Assembly: GCF_008365275.1 (NCBI RefSeq)
Contig: NZ_CP043504.1
Location: forward strand, 1,364,001 to 1,428,000
Direction of reading: 5' to 3'
DNA length: 64,000 bases
Source: Protaetiibacter larvae
Lineage (GTDB): Bacteria > Actinomycetota > Actinomycetes > Actinomycetales > Microbacteriaceae
A program made the translations under genes and the position numbers. Position 1 is the first letter of the stretch. Each line of letters begins with the position of its first letter. Below, in pieces: positions 29,178-36,530 of the stretch. The notes under the pieces are model-generated. The model worked only from the letters and a program-made list of their open reading frames with translations, was not told the origin of the DNA and did not search any database.

Positions 29178-29579
29178 CTACTCGGCCAGCACGTCGGCGA
29201 CGAGCGCCTCGACGCGGGCACGGATCTCGTCACGGATGCCGCGGACCGTCTCGAGGTCGCGGCCGGCCGGGTCGGCGAGCTCCCAGTCCTCGTAGCGCGT
29301 GCCGGGGAACACCGGGCAGCTGTCGCCGCAGCCCATCGTGATGACCACATCCGAGGCGCGCACGGCATCCGGGTCCAGCAGTTCGGGGACGGCTCCCGCG
29401 ATGTCGATGCCCTCCTCGGCCATCGCCGCGACGGCGACGGGGTTGAGGCTGTCGGCCGGCTCGCTGCCCGCCGACAGCACGCGCACGCGCTCGCCCGCGA
29501 ATGCGCGCAGATAGCCGGCCGCCATCTGCGAGCGGCCCGCGTTGTGCACGCACACGAAGAGCACCGTCGGGGTGCTCAC
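29178..29579 (-). CDS. arsC: arsenate reductase, low-molecular-weight phosphatase type
   Basis: A 133-residue LMW-PTP-fold protein. The P-loop is V-C-V-H-N-A-G-R-S-Q (C-x5-R-S), and the redox partner cysteines are in M-G-C-G-D-S-C-P, as in thioredoxin- or mycothiol-linked ArsC. The general acid is in L-A-D-P-A-G. It reduces arsenate to arsenite. The GTG start overlaps the arsR stop (GTGA). No arsenite efflux gene is present next to it in this window. Confidence 0.92.
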   Translation of the reverse strand: MSTPTVLFVCVHNAGRSQMAAGYLRAFAGERVRVLSAGSEPADSLNPVAVAAMAEEGIDIAGAVPELLDPDAVRASDVVITMGCGDSCPVFPGTRYEDWELADPAGRDLETVRGIRDEIRARVEALVADVLAE

Positions 29580-29926
29580 ACGAGCACCGGTTCGGCGAGC
29601 GGACGCGTGACGGCGTCGAGCGATCCGGGGACGAGACGGAAGTACGCCCAGGTGCCGCGCTTGCTGCGGCTGAGGAACCCGCTCTCGACGAGCACCTTGA
29701 GGTGGTGCGACACGGTCGGCTGGGTGAGGCCGAGCGGTCCGGGCAGCTCGCACACGCAGATCTCGCCGTCGTCGGCGGCCGCGATGAGCGACAGGATGCG
29801 CAGTCGGGCCGGATCGGCGAGCGCCTTGAGGGAGCGCGCGAGCGTCTCGGCGTCGTCGGCGCCGAGCGGGAACTCGGCGAGCGGGGGGCAGCACGGCTCG
29901 CCCTGGATGGTCGCGACGGGGATCAC
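29576..29926 (-). CDS. arsR: ArsR-family arsenic-type repressor
   Basis: A 116-residue winged-helix repressor. The recognition helix region is 'LGLTQPTVSHHLKVLVESGF'. Metal-sensing cysteines are visible in E-I-C-V-C-E-L-P-G (CxC in helix alpha3) with an additional C-C near the N-terminus (E-P-C-C-P-P). It probably represses its own operon and is released by As(III)/Sb(III). GTG start, leaderless. Confidence 0.93.
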   Translation of the reverse strand: MIPVATIQGEPCCPPLAEFPLGADDAETLARSLKALADPARLRILSLIAAADDGEICVCELPGPLGLTQPTVSHHLKVLVESGFLSRSKRGTWAYFRLVPGSLDAVTRPLAEPVLV

Positions 29927-29932
29927 GGGACG

Positions 29933-29962
29933 AGTCTACATCGATCAGAGTCAATATTGACA
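29933..29962. promoter_or_regulatory. arsR promoter and probable ArsR operator
   Basis: Minus strand: TAGACT (29933-29938), six bases, then the arsR GTG. Around it lies a 12-bp perfect palindrome GTCAATATTGAC (29950-29961) flanked by ATCGAT boxes. On the plus strand the palindrome contains TTGACA (29957-29962), a possible -35 for the divergent Cys-rich peptide gene, although a good -10 is not evident there. One operator could control both directions. Confidence 0.6.
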
Positions 29963-30014
29963 GTCATCGATATTAGCGCGACCCTCGAGGCATCGAGAGC
30001 GAAGGGGGTGACTG

Positions 30015-30101
30015 ATGAACGAGTGCTGCGATCCGCTGCTGTACGACCCGCTGCTGTGCGACCCGACCGTGCCCGGCTCCTGCGAGCCCGGCTGCTGCTG
30101 A
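30015..30101 (+). CDS. 28-residue Cys-rich peptide, divergent to arsR
   Basis: ATG to TGA encodes 28 residues with six cysteines (positions 4, 5, 15, 23, 27, 28), including two C-C pairs, and a near-repeat C-D-P-L-L-Y-D-P-L-L-C-D-P. A strong GAAGGGGGTG ribosome-binding site lies five bases upstream. It faces away from arsR across the predicted ArsR operator. The composition suggests As(III)/metal binding, like a minimal metallothionein or an arsenic chaperone; this is inference. A hairpin follows the stop. I know of no described family. Confidence 0.7.
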   Translation: MNECCDPLLYDPLLCDPTVPGSCEPGCC

Positions 30102-30117
30102 GGGGCGGCCGCGTTGC

Positions 30118-30183
30118 AGAAGCAGGCTGGATCGTCGTCTCGCGCCCGCAGCGGCGCTCGAATGCACGATCCAGCCTGCTTCT
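30118..30183. terminator. perfect 18-bp inverted repeat after the Cys-rich peptide gene
   Basis: AGAAGCAGGCTGGATCGT (30118-30135) and its exact complement at 30166-30183, with a 30-base loop that can pair further (TCGCGCC/GGCGCTCGA). It could end transcription from the peptide gene and from tRNA-Gly on the other side. Confidence 0.6.
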
Positions 30184-30246
30184 CCGACGAGTTCCGCGAG
30201 GTGCGCGGACGCACCCGGCACGCGGCGCGTGGTGAAGGAACCGCCT

Positions 30247-30272
30247 GTGGAGGGGATGAGTGGAGGGGATGA
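30247..30272. repeat. 13-bp tandem duplication of the tRNA-Gly 3' end
   Basis: GTGGAGGGGATGA occurs twice without a gap (30247-30259, 30260-30272). The second copy is the 3' acceptor arm and CCA of the tRNA gene on the minus strand, and the first lies just downstream of it. This looks like an attachment-site scar or slippage. Confidence 0.7.
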
Positions 30273-30334
30273 CGGGAATCGAACCCGCGTAATCAGTTTG
30301 GAAGACTGAGGCTCTACCATTGAGCTACATCCCC
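30261..30334 (-). tRNA. tRNA-Gly (anticodon TCC)
   Basis: Acceptor GGGGATG pairs with CATCCCC. D-arm GCTC/GAGC, anticodon loop CTTCCAA in a TCAGT/ACTGA stem giving anticodon TCC, T-arm CGGGT-TCGATTC-CCG type. Discriminator T and an encoded CCA follow. Confidence 0.93.
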
Positions 30335-30419
30335 GCAGCGCCATACATCGCACGGCGCAACCCCGCGAGTCTACCGTAGGGCCGAGGGGCGCCGATCACC
30401 CGGGCCAGCGCGATCCGGC

Positions 30420-30425
30420 TAGACT
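30420..30425 (+). promoter_or_regulatory. TAGACT -10-like element upstream of tRNA-Pro
   Basis: GGCTAGACTGTGC about 75 bases before tRNA-Pro; probable promoter for tRNA-Pro and possibly tig. The -35 is unclear. Confidence 0.35.
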
Positions 30426-30500
30426 GTGCGAGGCCGTTTTCGGGCCGGACGTCGCTCCGTCACCCCGCCCGACAGCCGGTTGGGATGAGGCCCGGACATC

Positions 30501-30575
30501 CGGGGCGTAGCTCAGCTTGGCTAGAGCGCCCGCTTTGGGAGCGGGAGGTCGCAGGTTCAAATCCTGTCGCCCCGA
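30501..30575 (+). tRNA. tRNA-Pro (anticodon TGG)
   Basis: Acceptor CGGGGCG / CGCCCCG, D-arm GCTC...GAGC, anticodon stem CCCGC/GCGGG with loop TTTGGGA (anticodon TGG), T-arm GCAGG-TTCAAAT-CCTGT. No encoded CCA. It lies 42 bases upstream of tig. Confidence 0.95.
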
Positions 30576-30617
30576 CGGAACATCAGCGAAACCAACACCC
30601 CCAGGAGAAACATCCCC

Positions 30618-32000
30618 ATGGTCACCACGACCGTCGAGAAGCTCTCGCCCACGCGCGTCAAGCTCAACATCACCGTGACGCCCGAGGAGCTCAAGCCCTC
30701 GATCGAGCACGCCTACAAGCACATCGCGGAGCAGGTGAACATCCCCGGCTTCCGCAAGGGCAAGGTGCCGCCGCCCATCATCGACCAGCGCGTCGGTCGC
30801 GCCGAGGTGCTCAACCACGCCGTCAACGAAGGCCTCGAGCGCTTCTACCGCGAGGCCGCCAACGACGAGAAGGTGCGCCCGCTCGGCCGCCCCGAAGCCG
30901 ACGTCACGACGTGGCCCAGCGAGAAGGACTTCTCGGGCGACCTGGAGTTCACCGTCGAGGTCGACGTGCGCCCCGAGTTCGAGGTGCCGGCGTACGAGGG
31001 CCTCACGGTCGAGGTCGAGACCGCCAAGGTCGGACCGGACGAGGTGGAGGCCGAGCTCGACAACCTCCGCAGCCGTTTCGGCACGCTCGTGACCGTCGAC
31101 CGCCCCGCCAAGGCCGGCGACTTCGCCCAGCTCGACCTCGTCGCCACGATCGGCGGCGAGCAGGTCGACACGGCCTCCAACATCTCCTACGAGATCGGTT
31201 CCGGCGAGCTCATCGACGGCATCGACGAGGCGCTCGACACCCTCACCGCGGGCGAGTCGACCACCTTCGAATCCGACCTCGTCGGCGGCGACCACCAGGG
31301 CGAGAAGGCGCAGATCGCCGTCACCCTGCTGTCGGTGAAGGAGCGCGAGCTTCCCGAGGCCGACGACGACTTCGCCCAGATCGCCTCGCAGTTCGACACG
31401 ATCGGCGAGCTCCGCAAGGACATCAAGGAGCAGCTCGAGCGCTCGGCCGAGTTCGGCCAGGCGGCCGCCGCCCGTGACAAGCTCGTCGAGCTGCTCGTGG
31501 AGAAGGCCGACATCCCGGTGCCGCAGAGCCTCATCGACCAGGAGGTGCACCGCCACCTCGAGAACGAGAACCGTCTCGAGGATGACGTGCACCGCGCCGA
31601 GGTCGCCGAGGAGAGCGAGAAGGTGTTCCGTCGTCAGCTGCTGCTCGACGCGATCGCCGAGGCGGAGGGCGTGAAGGTCAGCCAGAACGAGCTCACCTCG
31701 TACCTCGTGCAGGCCTCCGCCCAGTACGGGATGGAGCCGGGCGAGTTCATCCAGGCGATCGGCAACTCGGGCCAGCTGCCGGCGATGGTCGGCGAGGTCG
31801 CCCGCTCGAAGGCGATCGCGGTCGCCCTCGGCAAGGCGAAGGTCGTGGACGAGAAGGGCAAGGCGGTCGACGTCTCGGCCCTCACGACCGCGGTGCTCGG
31901 TGACGGATCCGACGACTCGGAGATCATCGAGGAGACCGACCTGACCGGCATCGACCACGACGACCACGAGGGTCACGACCACGAGGGTCACTCCCACTGA
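30618..32000 (+). CDS. tig: trigger factor
   Basis: A 460-residue ribosome-associated chaperone. The N-terminal ribosome-binding signature G-F-R-K-G-K-V-P is intact, the FKBP-like PPIase domain is central ('[20 protein letters not shown]'), and the C-terminal chaperone arms follow. The extreme C-terminus is His/Asp-rich ([15 protein letters not shown]), common in actinobacterial Tig and possibly metal-binding. Ribosome-binding site AGGAGA before ATG. Confidence 0.96.
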   Translation: MVTTTVEKLSPTRVKLNITVTPEELKPSIEHAYKHIAEQVNIPGFRKGKVPPPIIDQRVGRAEVLNHAVNEGLERFYREAANDEKVRPLGRPEADVTTWPSEKDFSGDLEFTVEVDVRPEFEVPAYEGLTVEVETAKVGPDEVEAELDNLRSRFGTLVTVDRPAKAGDFAQLDLVATIGGEQVDTASNISYEIGSGELIDGIDEALDTLTAGESTTFESDLVGGDHQGEKAQIAVTLLSVKERELPEADDDFAQIASQFDTIGELRKDIKEQLERSAEFGQAAAARDKLVELLVEKADIPVPQSLIDQEVHRHLENENRLEDDVHRAEVAEESEKVFRRQLLLDAIAEAEGVKVSQNELTSYLVQASAQYGMEPGEFIQAIGNSGQLPAMVGEVARSKAIAVALGKAKVVDEKGKAVDVSALTTAVLGDGSDDSEIIEETDLTGIDHDDHEGHDHEGHSH

Positions 32001-32011
32001 GTCCTCTGCTG

Positions 32012-32068
32012 AGGGGTCGCGAACGGCGCTCGACACGGCGTGTCTCGAGCAGTTCGCGGCCCCTCACG
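32012..32068 (+). terminator. tig terminator hairpin
   Basis: TGAGGGGTCGCGAAC pairs with GTTCGCGGCCCCTCA with one bulge, and the interior CTCGACAC/GTGTCTCGAG extends the stem. It lies just past the tig stop. No U-tract. Confidence 0.6.
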
Positions 32069-32085
32069 CATACCCGGAGTGCGCG

Positions 32086-32091
32086 TAGCGT
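32086..32091 (+). promoter_or_regulatory. TAGCGT -10 element, leaderless start of the DUF1697 gene
   Basis: TAGCGT, six bases (GGAAGC), then ATG. Confidence 0.5.
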
Positions 32092-32097
32092 GGAAGC

Positions 32098-32616
32098 ATG
32101 ACGCGGTACGTGGTGCTGTTGCGCGGGGTCAACGTCGGCGGGGTCACGGTGCGGATGGCCGAACTGCGCGAACTGCTCGAGAGCCGCGGGTTCGCCGGGG
32201 TGACGACGGTGCTCGCGAGCGGCAATGCGCTCGTCACGAGCGACGCGACGGGCGCGGAGGTGAAGGCGGACATCGAGGCGGCTCTCCGGGAGCGCTTCGG
32301 CTACGACGCCTGGGTGCAGGTGCTCACGGTGGATGCGCTGCGCGCGATCGTCGAGGCCTATCCGTTCGCTCGGGCGCGCGACGGCTGGCACGACTACGTC
32401 ATGTTCGTGCTCGACGCCGGCGTCGCGACGGCGCTGCTCGCGTGCGAGCTCGACCCCGCCCACGAGCAGGCGGCGGCTGGCGACGGCGTCGTCTACTGGA
32501 CCGTGCCGAAGGGCGACACCCTCGACTCCGTACTCGGGAAGGCCACCGGCAAAGCCGCCTACAAGCCGCACCTCACGGTGCGCAACGTCAACACCCTCGA
32601 GAAGCTGCTCGCCTAG
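32098..32616 (+). CDS. DUF1697 domain-containing protein
   Basis: A 172-residue protein with the family opening Y-V-V-L-L-R-G-V-N-V-G-G and L-A-S-G-N-A-L-V-T. The family is soluble and of unknown function. The stop codon TAG is the centre of the CCTAGC target duplicated by the adjacent IS element, but the gene is intact because the insertion follows the stop. Confidence 0.9.
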   Translation: MTRYVVLLRGVNVGGVTVRMAELRELLESRGFAGVTTVLASGNALVTSDATGAEVKADIEAALRERFGYDAWVQVLTVDALRAIVEAYPFARARDGWHDYVMFVLDAGVATALLACELDPAHEQAAAGDGVVYWTVPKGDTLDSVLGKATGKAAYKPHLTVRNVNTLEKLLA

Positions 32617-33713
32617 CTGTTCTTCCCCGACACGTTGTGAACGGCTGAGGTGAGCGAAGACCTCCGGGAACGATGTGGGTAACCACACTCAGATCGTTTC
32701 CACGGAGGTCTTCGTGACTCACGCTAACGCGCCGTTTACTCCGGAGGGCAGGGCGCGCCTTGCTCGTCTCATCGTCGATCAGGGCTGGCCGGTGCGGCGG
32801 GCTGCTGAGCGGTTCCAGTGCTCCCCGGCGACGGCTTCCCGTTGGGCGTGCCGCTACCGCGCCGGGCTGCCGCTGACCGATCGCAGCTCCCGACCGCACC
32901 GCAGCCCGTCGCGCTCGTCCCAGCGACTCGAGCGACGCATCGTCGCGTTGCGCTTCACCCGCCGTTGGGGTCCGCACCGCATCGGCTATCACCTCGGTGT
33001 TCCCCGCTCGACGGTCGGACGCGTTCTCGCCCGCTATCGGATGCCGCGACTTGTCCACGTCGATCAGGCCACCGGGCTGCCTGTTCGCGCGCCGAAGCCG
33101 GTCCGCTACGAGGTCGCCGCGCCGGGAGAGCTCGTCCATGTCGATATCAAGAAACTCGGTCGCATCCCGGATGGCGGCGGCTGGCGCATCCATGGTCGCG
33201 GTTCGACCCAGGATCGACGAGCCGGCTCGGCCCGGGATCGAGCCGCACGTCGCGGCGCGTCCCCTTCGCGCGGCTACACCTTCCTGCACCACGCGGTCGA
33301 TGACCACTCCCGGCTCGCCTACTCCGAGCAACTCCCCGACGAACGCAAAGAGACCGCGGCCGGCTTCTGGCTCCGAGCCGCAGCGTTCTTCGCCGAGCAC
33401 GGCATCACCGTCACCGCCGTGATGACCGACAACGGCTCCTGTTACCGATCACGCGCCTTCGCCGCCGCACTCGGCAACATCCAGCACCGCTGGACACGCC
33501 CCTACCGGCCGCAGACCAACGGCAAGGTCGAACGCTTCAACCGCACCCTCGCCACCGAGTGGGCCTACGCCGAGGCATACTCATCCGAGGCCACCCGCTC
33601 AGCCACCTACGCCGACTGGCTCCATCACTACAATCACCACCGACCCCACACCGGAATCGGCGGTCTCGTCCCCGCAGCCCGCGTTCACAACCTCACGGGG
33701 AAGAACACCTAGC
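32612..33713. mobile_element. complete IS481-family insertion sequence with 6-bp target duplication
   Basis: Element 32618-33707 (1090 bp). Left end TGTTCTTCCCCGACACGTTG and the inverted right end TGTTCTTCCCCGTGAGGTTG continue to about 26-bp terminal repeats with three mismatches. Both ends are flanked by CCTAGC (32612-32617 and 33708-33713), which fits the NCTAGN target of IS481. Intact ends and transposase suggest recent or current activity. Confidence 0.92.
32714..33712 (+). CDS. IS481-family transposase
   Basis: A 332-residue DDE integrase. An N-terminal helix-turn-helix ('LIVDQGWPVRRAAERFQCSP') is followed by the rve core with catalytic residues in V-H-V-D-I-K-K-L-G, M-T-D-N-G-S-C-Y-R-S and G-K-V-E-R-F-N-R-T. 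The GTG at 32714 with GGAGG at 32704-32708 is the likely start. The last codon (ACC) straddles the element end and the TAG stop comes from the target-site duplication, so the gene is closed only by inserting into a CTAG site. Confidence 0.93.
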   Translation: MTHANAPFTPEGRARLARLIVDQGWPVRRAAERFQCSPATASRWACRYRAGLPLTDRSSRPHRSPSRSSQRLERRIVALRFTRRWGPHRIGYHLGVPRSTVGRVLARYRMPRLVHVDQATGLPVRAPKPVRYEVAAPGELVHVDIKKLGRIPDGGGWRIHGRGSTQDRRAGSARDRAARRGASPSRGYTFLHHAVDDHSRLAYSEQLPDERKETAAGFWLRAAAFFAEHGITVTAVMTDNGSCYRSRAFAAALGNIQHRWTRPYRPQTNGKVERFNRTLATEWAYAEAYSSEATRSATYADWLHHYNHHRPHTGIGGLVPAARVHNLTGKNT

Positions 33714-33723
33714 CCGTCGGCGC

Positions 33724-33810
33724 CCTCAGAAATGCAGGAGATCCGCCGCCCTCGGGCCGCGACGGCCGCGGAACGGGCGCAGCATCCTCAGATCTCCTGC
33801 ATTTCTGAGG
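33724..33810. repeat. ATGCAGGAG inverted repeat, copy 1
   Basis: CCTCAGAAATGCAGGAGATC (33724-33743) and its exact 20-base complement (33791-33810) around a 47-base G/C-rich loop. It lies between the IS element and the TPR gene; copy 2 lies on the other side of that gene. Confidence 0.85.
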
Positions 33811-33817
33811 CACGCGG

Positions 33818-34297
33818 TCAGCGCTCGAGGACGGCGTCCGCGTAGGCGTGCAGGCTGCGCCGATAGCGGGGCAGGTGCGGCGTGAGGGTGTGTAGGAGGC
33901 TCGCGACCGCCTCGACCGGGCGACCCAGGTCCACGAGGGCGAGCGCCGCGAAGGCGACCGCCGCATCCGCCAGCTCGTCGTCCGGGCGTGGCTCGAACTC
34001 GGCGCGCAGCAGCTCGAGCGACTCCTCGGGGCGCCCCAGGTTGCGCACCGTGCTCGCGAGCTGGATGACGCATTGCGCGCGCTCCGACTCCGGCAGCCCG
34101 GCCGCGAGAGCCGCACGGTAGAACCCCTCGGCCCCGGCCTCGTCGCCGGTCGCGTCGCGGGCGCCGCCGCGCTCGAACAGGGCGAGCGGGTCCTCGGGCC
34201 GCTCGGCGGCGACCTCGTCGATCCGCCGCACGAGCTCGGCATCCTCCAGCCGATCCGCCTCGGCCCACACCGCCGCCATACGCACACGCCACTCCAT
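33818..34297 (-). CDS. small tetratricopeptide-repeat protein
   Basis: A 159-residue all-helical protein. A TPR-like pattern is visible in 'PLALFERGGARDATGDEAGA', 'QLASTVRNLGRPEESLELL' and 'AFAALALVDLGRPVEAVASL'. It probably serves as a protein-interaction scaffold; no partner can be named. TAGCCT six bases before ATG suggests a leaderless transcript. Copies of the same hairpin bracket the gene on both sides. Confidence 0.8.
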   Translation of the reverse strand: MEWRVRMAAVWAEADRLEDAELVRRIDEVAAERPEDPLALFERGGARDATGDEAGAEGFYRAALAAGLPESERAQCVIQLASTVRNLGRPEESLELLRAEFEPRPDDELADAAVAFAALALVDLGRPVEAVASLLHTLTPHLPRYRRSLHAYADAVLER

Positions 34298-34303
34298 CCC
34301 TCG

Positions 34304-34309
34304 AGGCTA
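34304..34309 (-). promoter_or_regulatory. TAGCCT -10 element, leaderless start of the TPR gene
   Basis: Minus-strand TAGCCT, six bases (CGAGGG), then ATG. Confidence 0.5.
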
Positions 34310-34325
34310 TGCGCCGTGCGCGCAT

Positions 34326-34409
34326 CTCAGAAATGCAGGAGATCCGCCCCCCGGGAGCAGCGGATGCGCCGGATGCCGCCGACCGGGTGCGGGAACTCCT
34401 GCATTTCTG
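34326..34409. repeat. ATGCAGGAG inverted repeat, copy 2
   Basis: CTCAGAAATGCAGGAGATC (34326-34344) pairs with CTCCTGCATTTCTG (34396-34409) over 14 bp. Same arms as copy 1 with a different loop. Confidence 0.8.
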
Positions 34410-34492
34410 GGGTGGGAGGGCGCCCGAACGCGCGCGGGACGACGCGCACTCTGCCCAGGGCGAACACGGCAGAGCGGCTCATGGCCCGCCGG

Positions 34493-34498
34493 TAGATT
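34493..34498 (+). promoter_or_regulatory. TAGATT -10-like element for clpP1P2
   Basis: TAGATT about 50 bases before the clpP1 ATG; predicted start near 34505. No clear -35 or ClgR site is recognised. Confidence 0.35.
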
Positions 34499-34549
34499 CG
34501 TGAGCGACATCGACACCGTGCCGATGTCACGGATCAAGGAGTTCCTCCC

Positions 34550-35140
34550 ATGGCTGAACCGGCATTCCCGCCGAGCGTCTTCGACCGCCTCCTGAAGGAC
34601 CGCATCATCTGGCTCGGCTCGGAGGTGCGCGACGACAACGCCAACGAGATCGCGGCGAAGCTGCTGCTGCTCGCCGCCGAGGATCCCGAGAAGGACATCT
34701 ACCTCTACATCAACAGCCCCGGCGGCTCCATCACCGCGGGCATGGCGATCTACGACACGATGCAGTTCATCCCCAACGACGTCGTCACCGTCGGGATCGG
34801 CATGGCGGCCTCGATGGGCCAGCTCCTGCTGACCGCCGGCACCAAGGGCAAGCGCTACATCACGCCCAACGCGCGCGTGCTGCTGCACCAGCCGCACGGC
34901 GGATTCGGCGGCACCAGCTCCGACATCCAGACGCAGGCGGCGCTCATCATCGACATGAAGAACCGCCTCGCCGCCATCACCGCCGAGCAGACCGGCAAGA
35001 CGGTCGAGCAGGTCAACGCCGACGGCGACCGCGACCGCTGGTTCACCGCCGAAGAGGCACTCGCCTACGGCTTCGTCGACCACATCCGCGCCTCGGCGGC
35101 GGATGTCGTGGGCGGCGCCGGAACCGGCGACAAGAAGTAA
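34550..35140 (+). CDS. clpP1: ATP-dependent Clp protease proteolytic subunit 1
   Basis: A 196-residue ClpP. Catalytic triad read as S88 (G-M-A-A-S-M-G-Q), H113 (L-L-H-Q-P-H-G-G) and D162 (D-G-D-R-D-R-W-F). In actinobacteria ClpP1 and ClpP2 form a mixed tetradecamer with ClpX or ClpC. The ATG has an AAGGAG ribosome-binding site. clpP2 follows after 26 bases. Confidence 0.96.
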   Translation: MAEPAFPPSVFDRLLKDRIIWLGSEVRDDNANEIAAKLLLLAAEDPEKDIYLYINSPGGSITAGMAIYDTMQFIPNDVVTVGIGMAASMGQLLLTAGTKGKRYITPNARVLLHQPHGGFGGTSSDIQTQAALIIDMKNRLAAITAEQTGKTVEQVNADGDRDRWFTAEEALAYGFVDHIRASAADVVGGAGTGDKK

Positions 35141-35166
35141 GCGCGAGAGAGAAGAAGGACACCCAG

Positions 35167-35868
35167 ATGGACACCCCCACCTTCATGTCGGGCGGCGACC
35201 TGGCCGACCGCATGCCGCAGTCGCGCGCTCTGCCGTTTGGTTCGCCCGAAGCCCGATACATCCTGCCGAGCTTCGAGGAGCGCACCGCCTACGGCTTCAA
35301 GCGCCAGGACCCGTACGCGAAGCTCTTCGAGGACCGCATCATCTTCCTCGGCGTGCAGGTCGACGACGCCTCCGCGGACGACGTCATGGCCCAGCTCCTC
35401 GTGCTCGAGAGCCAGGACCCGGATCGCGACATCGTCATGTACATCAACTCGCCCGGCGGCTCGTTCACGGCCATGACGGCGATCTACGACACGATGCAAT
35501 ACATCCGTCCGCAGATCCAGACGGTCGTGCTCGGCCAGGCCGCCTCGGCCGCCGCCGTGATCCTCGCCGCCGGCACGCCCGGCAAGCGCCTCGCGCTGCC
35601 GAACGCCCGTGTGCTCATCCACCAGCCCGCCGTCGGCGAGGCCGGACGCGGGCAGGCGTCGGACATCGAGATCCAGGCGAAGGAGATCCTGCGCCTGCGC
35701 ACCTGGCTCGAGGAGACGCTCTCGCGTCACTCCAACCGCAGCCAGGAGCAGGTGAACAACGACATCGAGCGCGACCGCATCCTCTCGGCGGATGAGGCGC
35801 TCGAGTACGGCCTCATCGACCAGGTGCTGTCGAGCCGCAAGAGCCTGCCGGCGCTCACGAAGGCCTGA
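35167..35868 (+). CDS. clpP2: ATP-dependent Clp protease proteolytic subunit 2
   Basis: A 233-residue ClpP with a longer N-terminal extension than ClpP1. Triad S127 (G-Q-A-A-S-A-A-A), H152 (L-I-H-Q-P-A-V-G) and D203 ([10 protein letters not shown]). Cotranscribed with clpP1 as usual in actinobacteria. It ends before a REP-like palindrome. Confidence 0.96.
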   Translation: MDTPTFMSGGDLADRMPQSRALPFGSPEARYILPSFEERTAYGFKRQDPYAKLFEDRIIFLGVQVDDASADDVMAQLLVLESQDPDRDIVMYINSPGGSFTAMTAIYDTMQYIRPQIQTVVLGQAASAAAVILAAGTPGKRLALPNARVLIHQPAVGEAGRGQASDIEIQAKEILRLRTWLEETLSRHSNRSQEQVNNDIERDRILSADEALEYGLIDQVLSSRKSLPALTKA

Positions 35869-35897
35869 ACCTCCGGGGGTGCGGGCCCCGGCTCCTC

Positions 35898-35934
35898 GGT
35901 CTCGATACACCGCCTTCGGCGGCACTCGACCAGC
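35898..35934. repeat. REP-like palindrome
   Basis: GGTCTCGATACACCGCC-TTC-GGCGGCACTCGACC, between the convergent clpP2 and CopC-like genes. Confidence 0.8.
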
Positions 35935-35951
35935 GGAGCGGGGGCCCGCAC

Positions 35952-36530
35952 TCACGCGCGTGGGCGACGACGCGTCGCGAGCACCGCGATCCCGACGGAC
36001 ACGGCGGCGAGGGCGAGCGCGCCCACGAGCCACAGGATGTCGGTGAGCGGGAACGCGAACTCGGGCTCTGTCGGCGACTCGGCCTCCGCGGGCGGCGCAC
36101 CGCAGCCGGGCGGTGTGCTCGTCCCCGTGCCGGTGGCGGCACCCGTCCAGCGGAACGGCACCTCGCCGCCCACCGGGTGCCCGTCCTCCGAGACCACCTG
36201 CCATTCGAGCACGTAGTCGCCGGCCGCGCCGATCGCCGCGGGGGTCGACATCGTGGCATCCACGATCGTGACGCAGCCGTCGCCGTAGTAGCGTCCGTCG
36301 GTGCCGCGGATGCGCAGCGCGAACGCCGCGTCGCCCGCGCCGGCGAGCAGCGGCTCATTCATCGTGACCGAGAACTCGGCGGGCAGTTCGGCGAGCGTCT
36401 CGCCGTCCGCCGGCGTGGAGTCGACGAGCACACTGTGCGCGAAGGCGGGGGGCGCGGCGACGAGGGCGGCCGCGAGGCTCGCGGCGGCGACCGCCGCCAC
36501 GAGCGCTGCCGTCCGCAGCCGTCGCGTCAT
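35952..36530 (-). CDS. CopC-domain copper-resistance protein
   Basis: A 192-residue exported, membrane-anchored protein. The signal peptide ends in A-F-A-H, leaving His as mature residue 1, the Cu(II) ligand of CopC. 'STPADGETLAELPAEFSVTM' and 'VSEDGHPVGGEVPFRW' are CopC core motifs. A C-terminal membrane helix (about 162-185) anchors it outside the cell. The start ATG overlaps the YcnI stop (ATGA). Confidence 0.9.
   Translation of the reverse strand: MTRRLRTAALVAAVAAASLAAALVAAPPAFAHSVLVDSTPADGETLAELPAEFSVTMNEPLLAGAGDAAFALRIRGTDGRYYGDGCVTIVDATMSTPAAIGAAGDYVLEWQVVSEDGHPVGGEVPFRWTGAATGTGTSTPPGCGAPPAEAESPTEPEFAFPLTDILWLVGALALAAVSVGIAVLATRRRPRA

Noticed and set aside
32618-33707. Composite transposon carrying the TPR gene
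   Set aside because: Only one IS copy is present and its own 6-bp target duplication closes directly around it.
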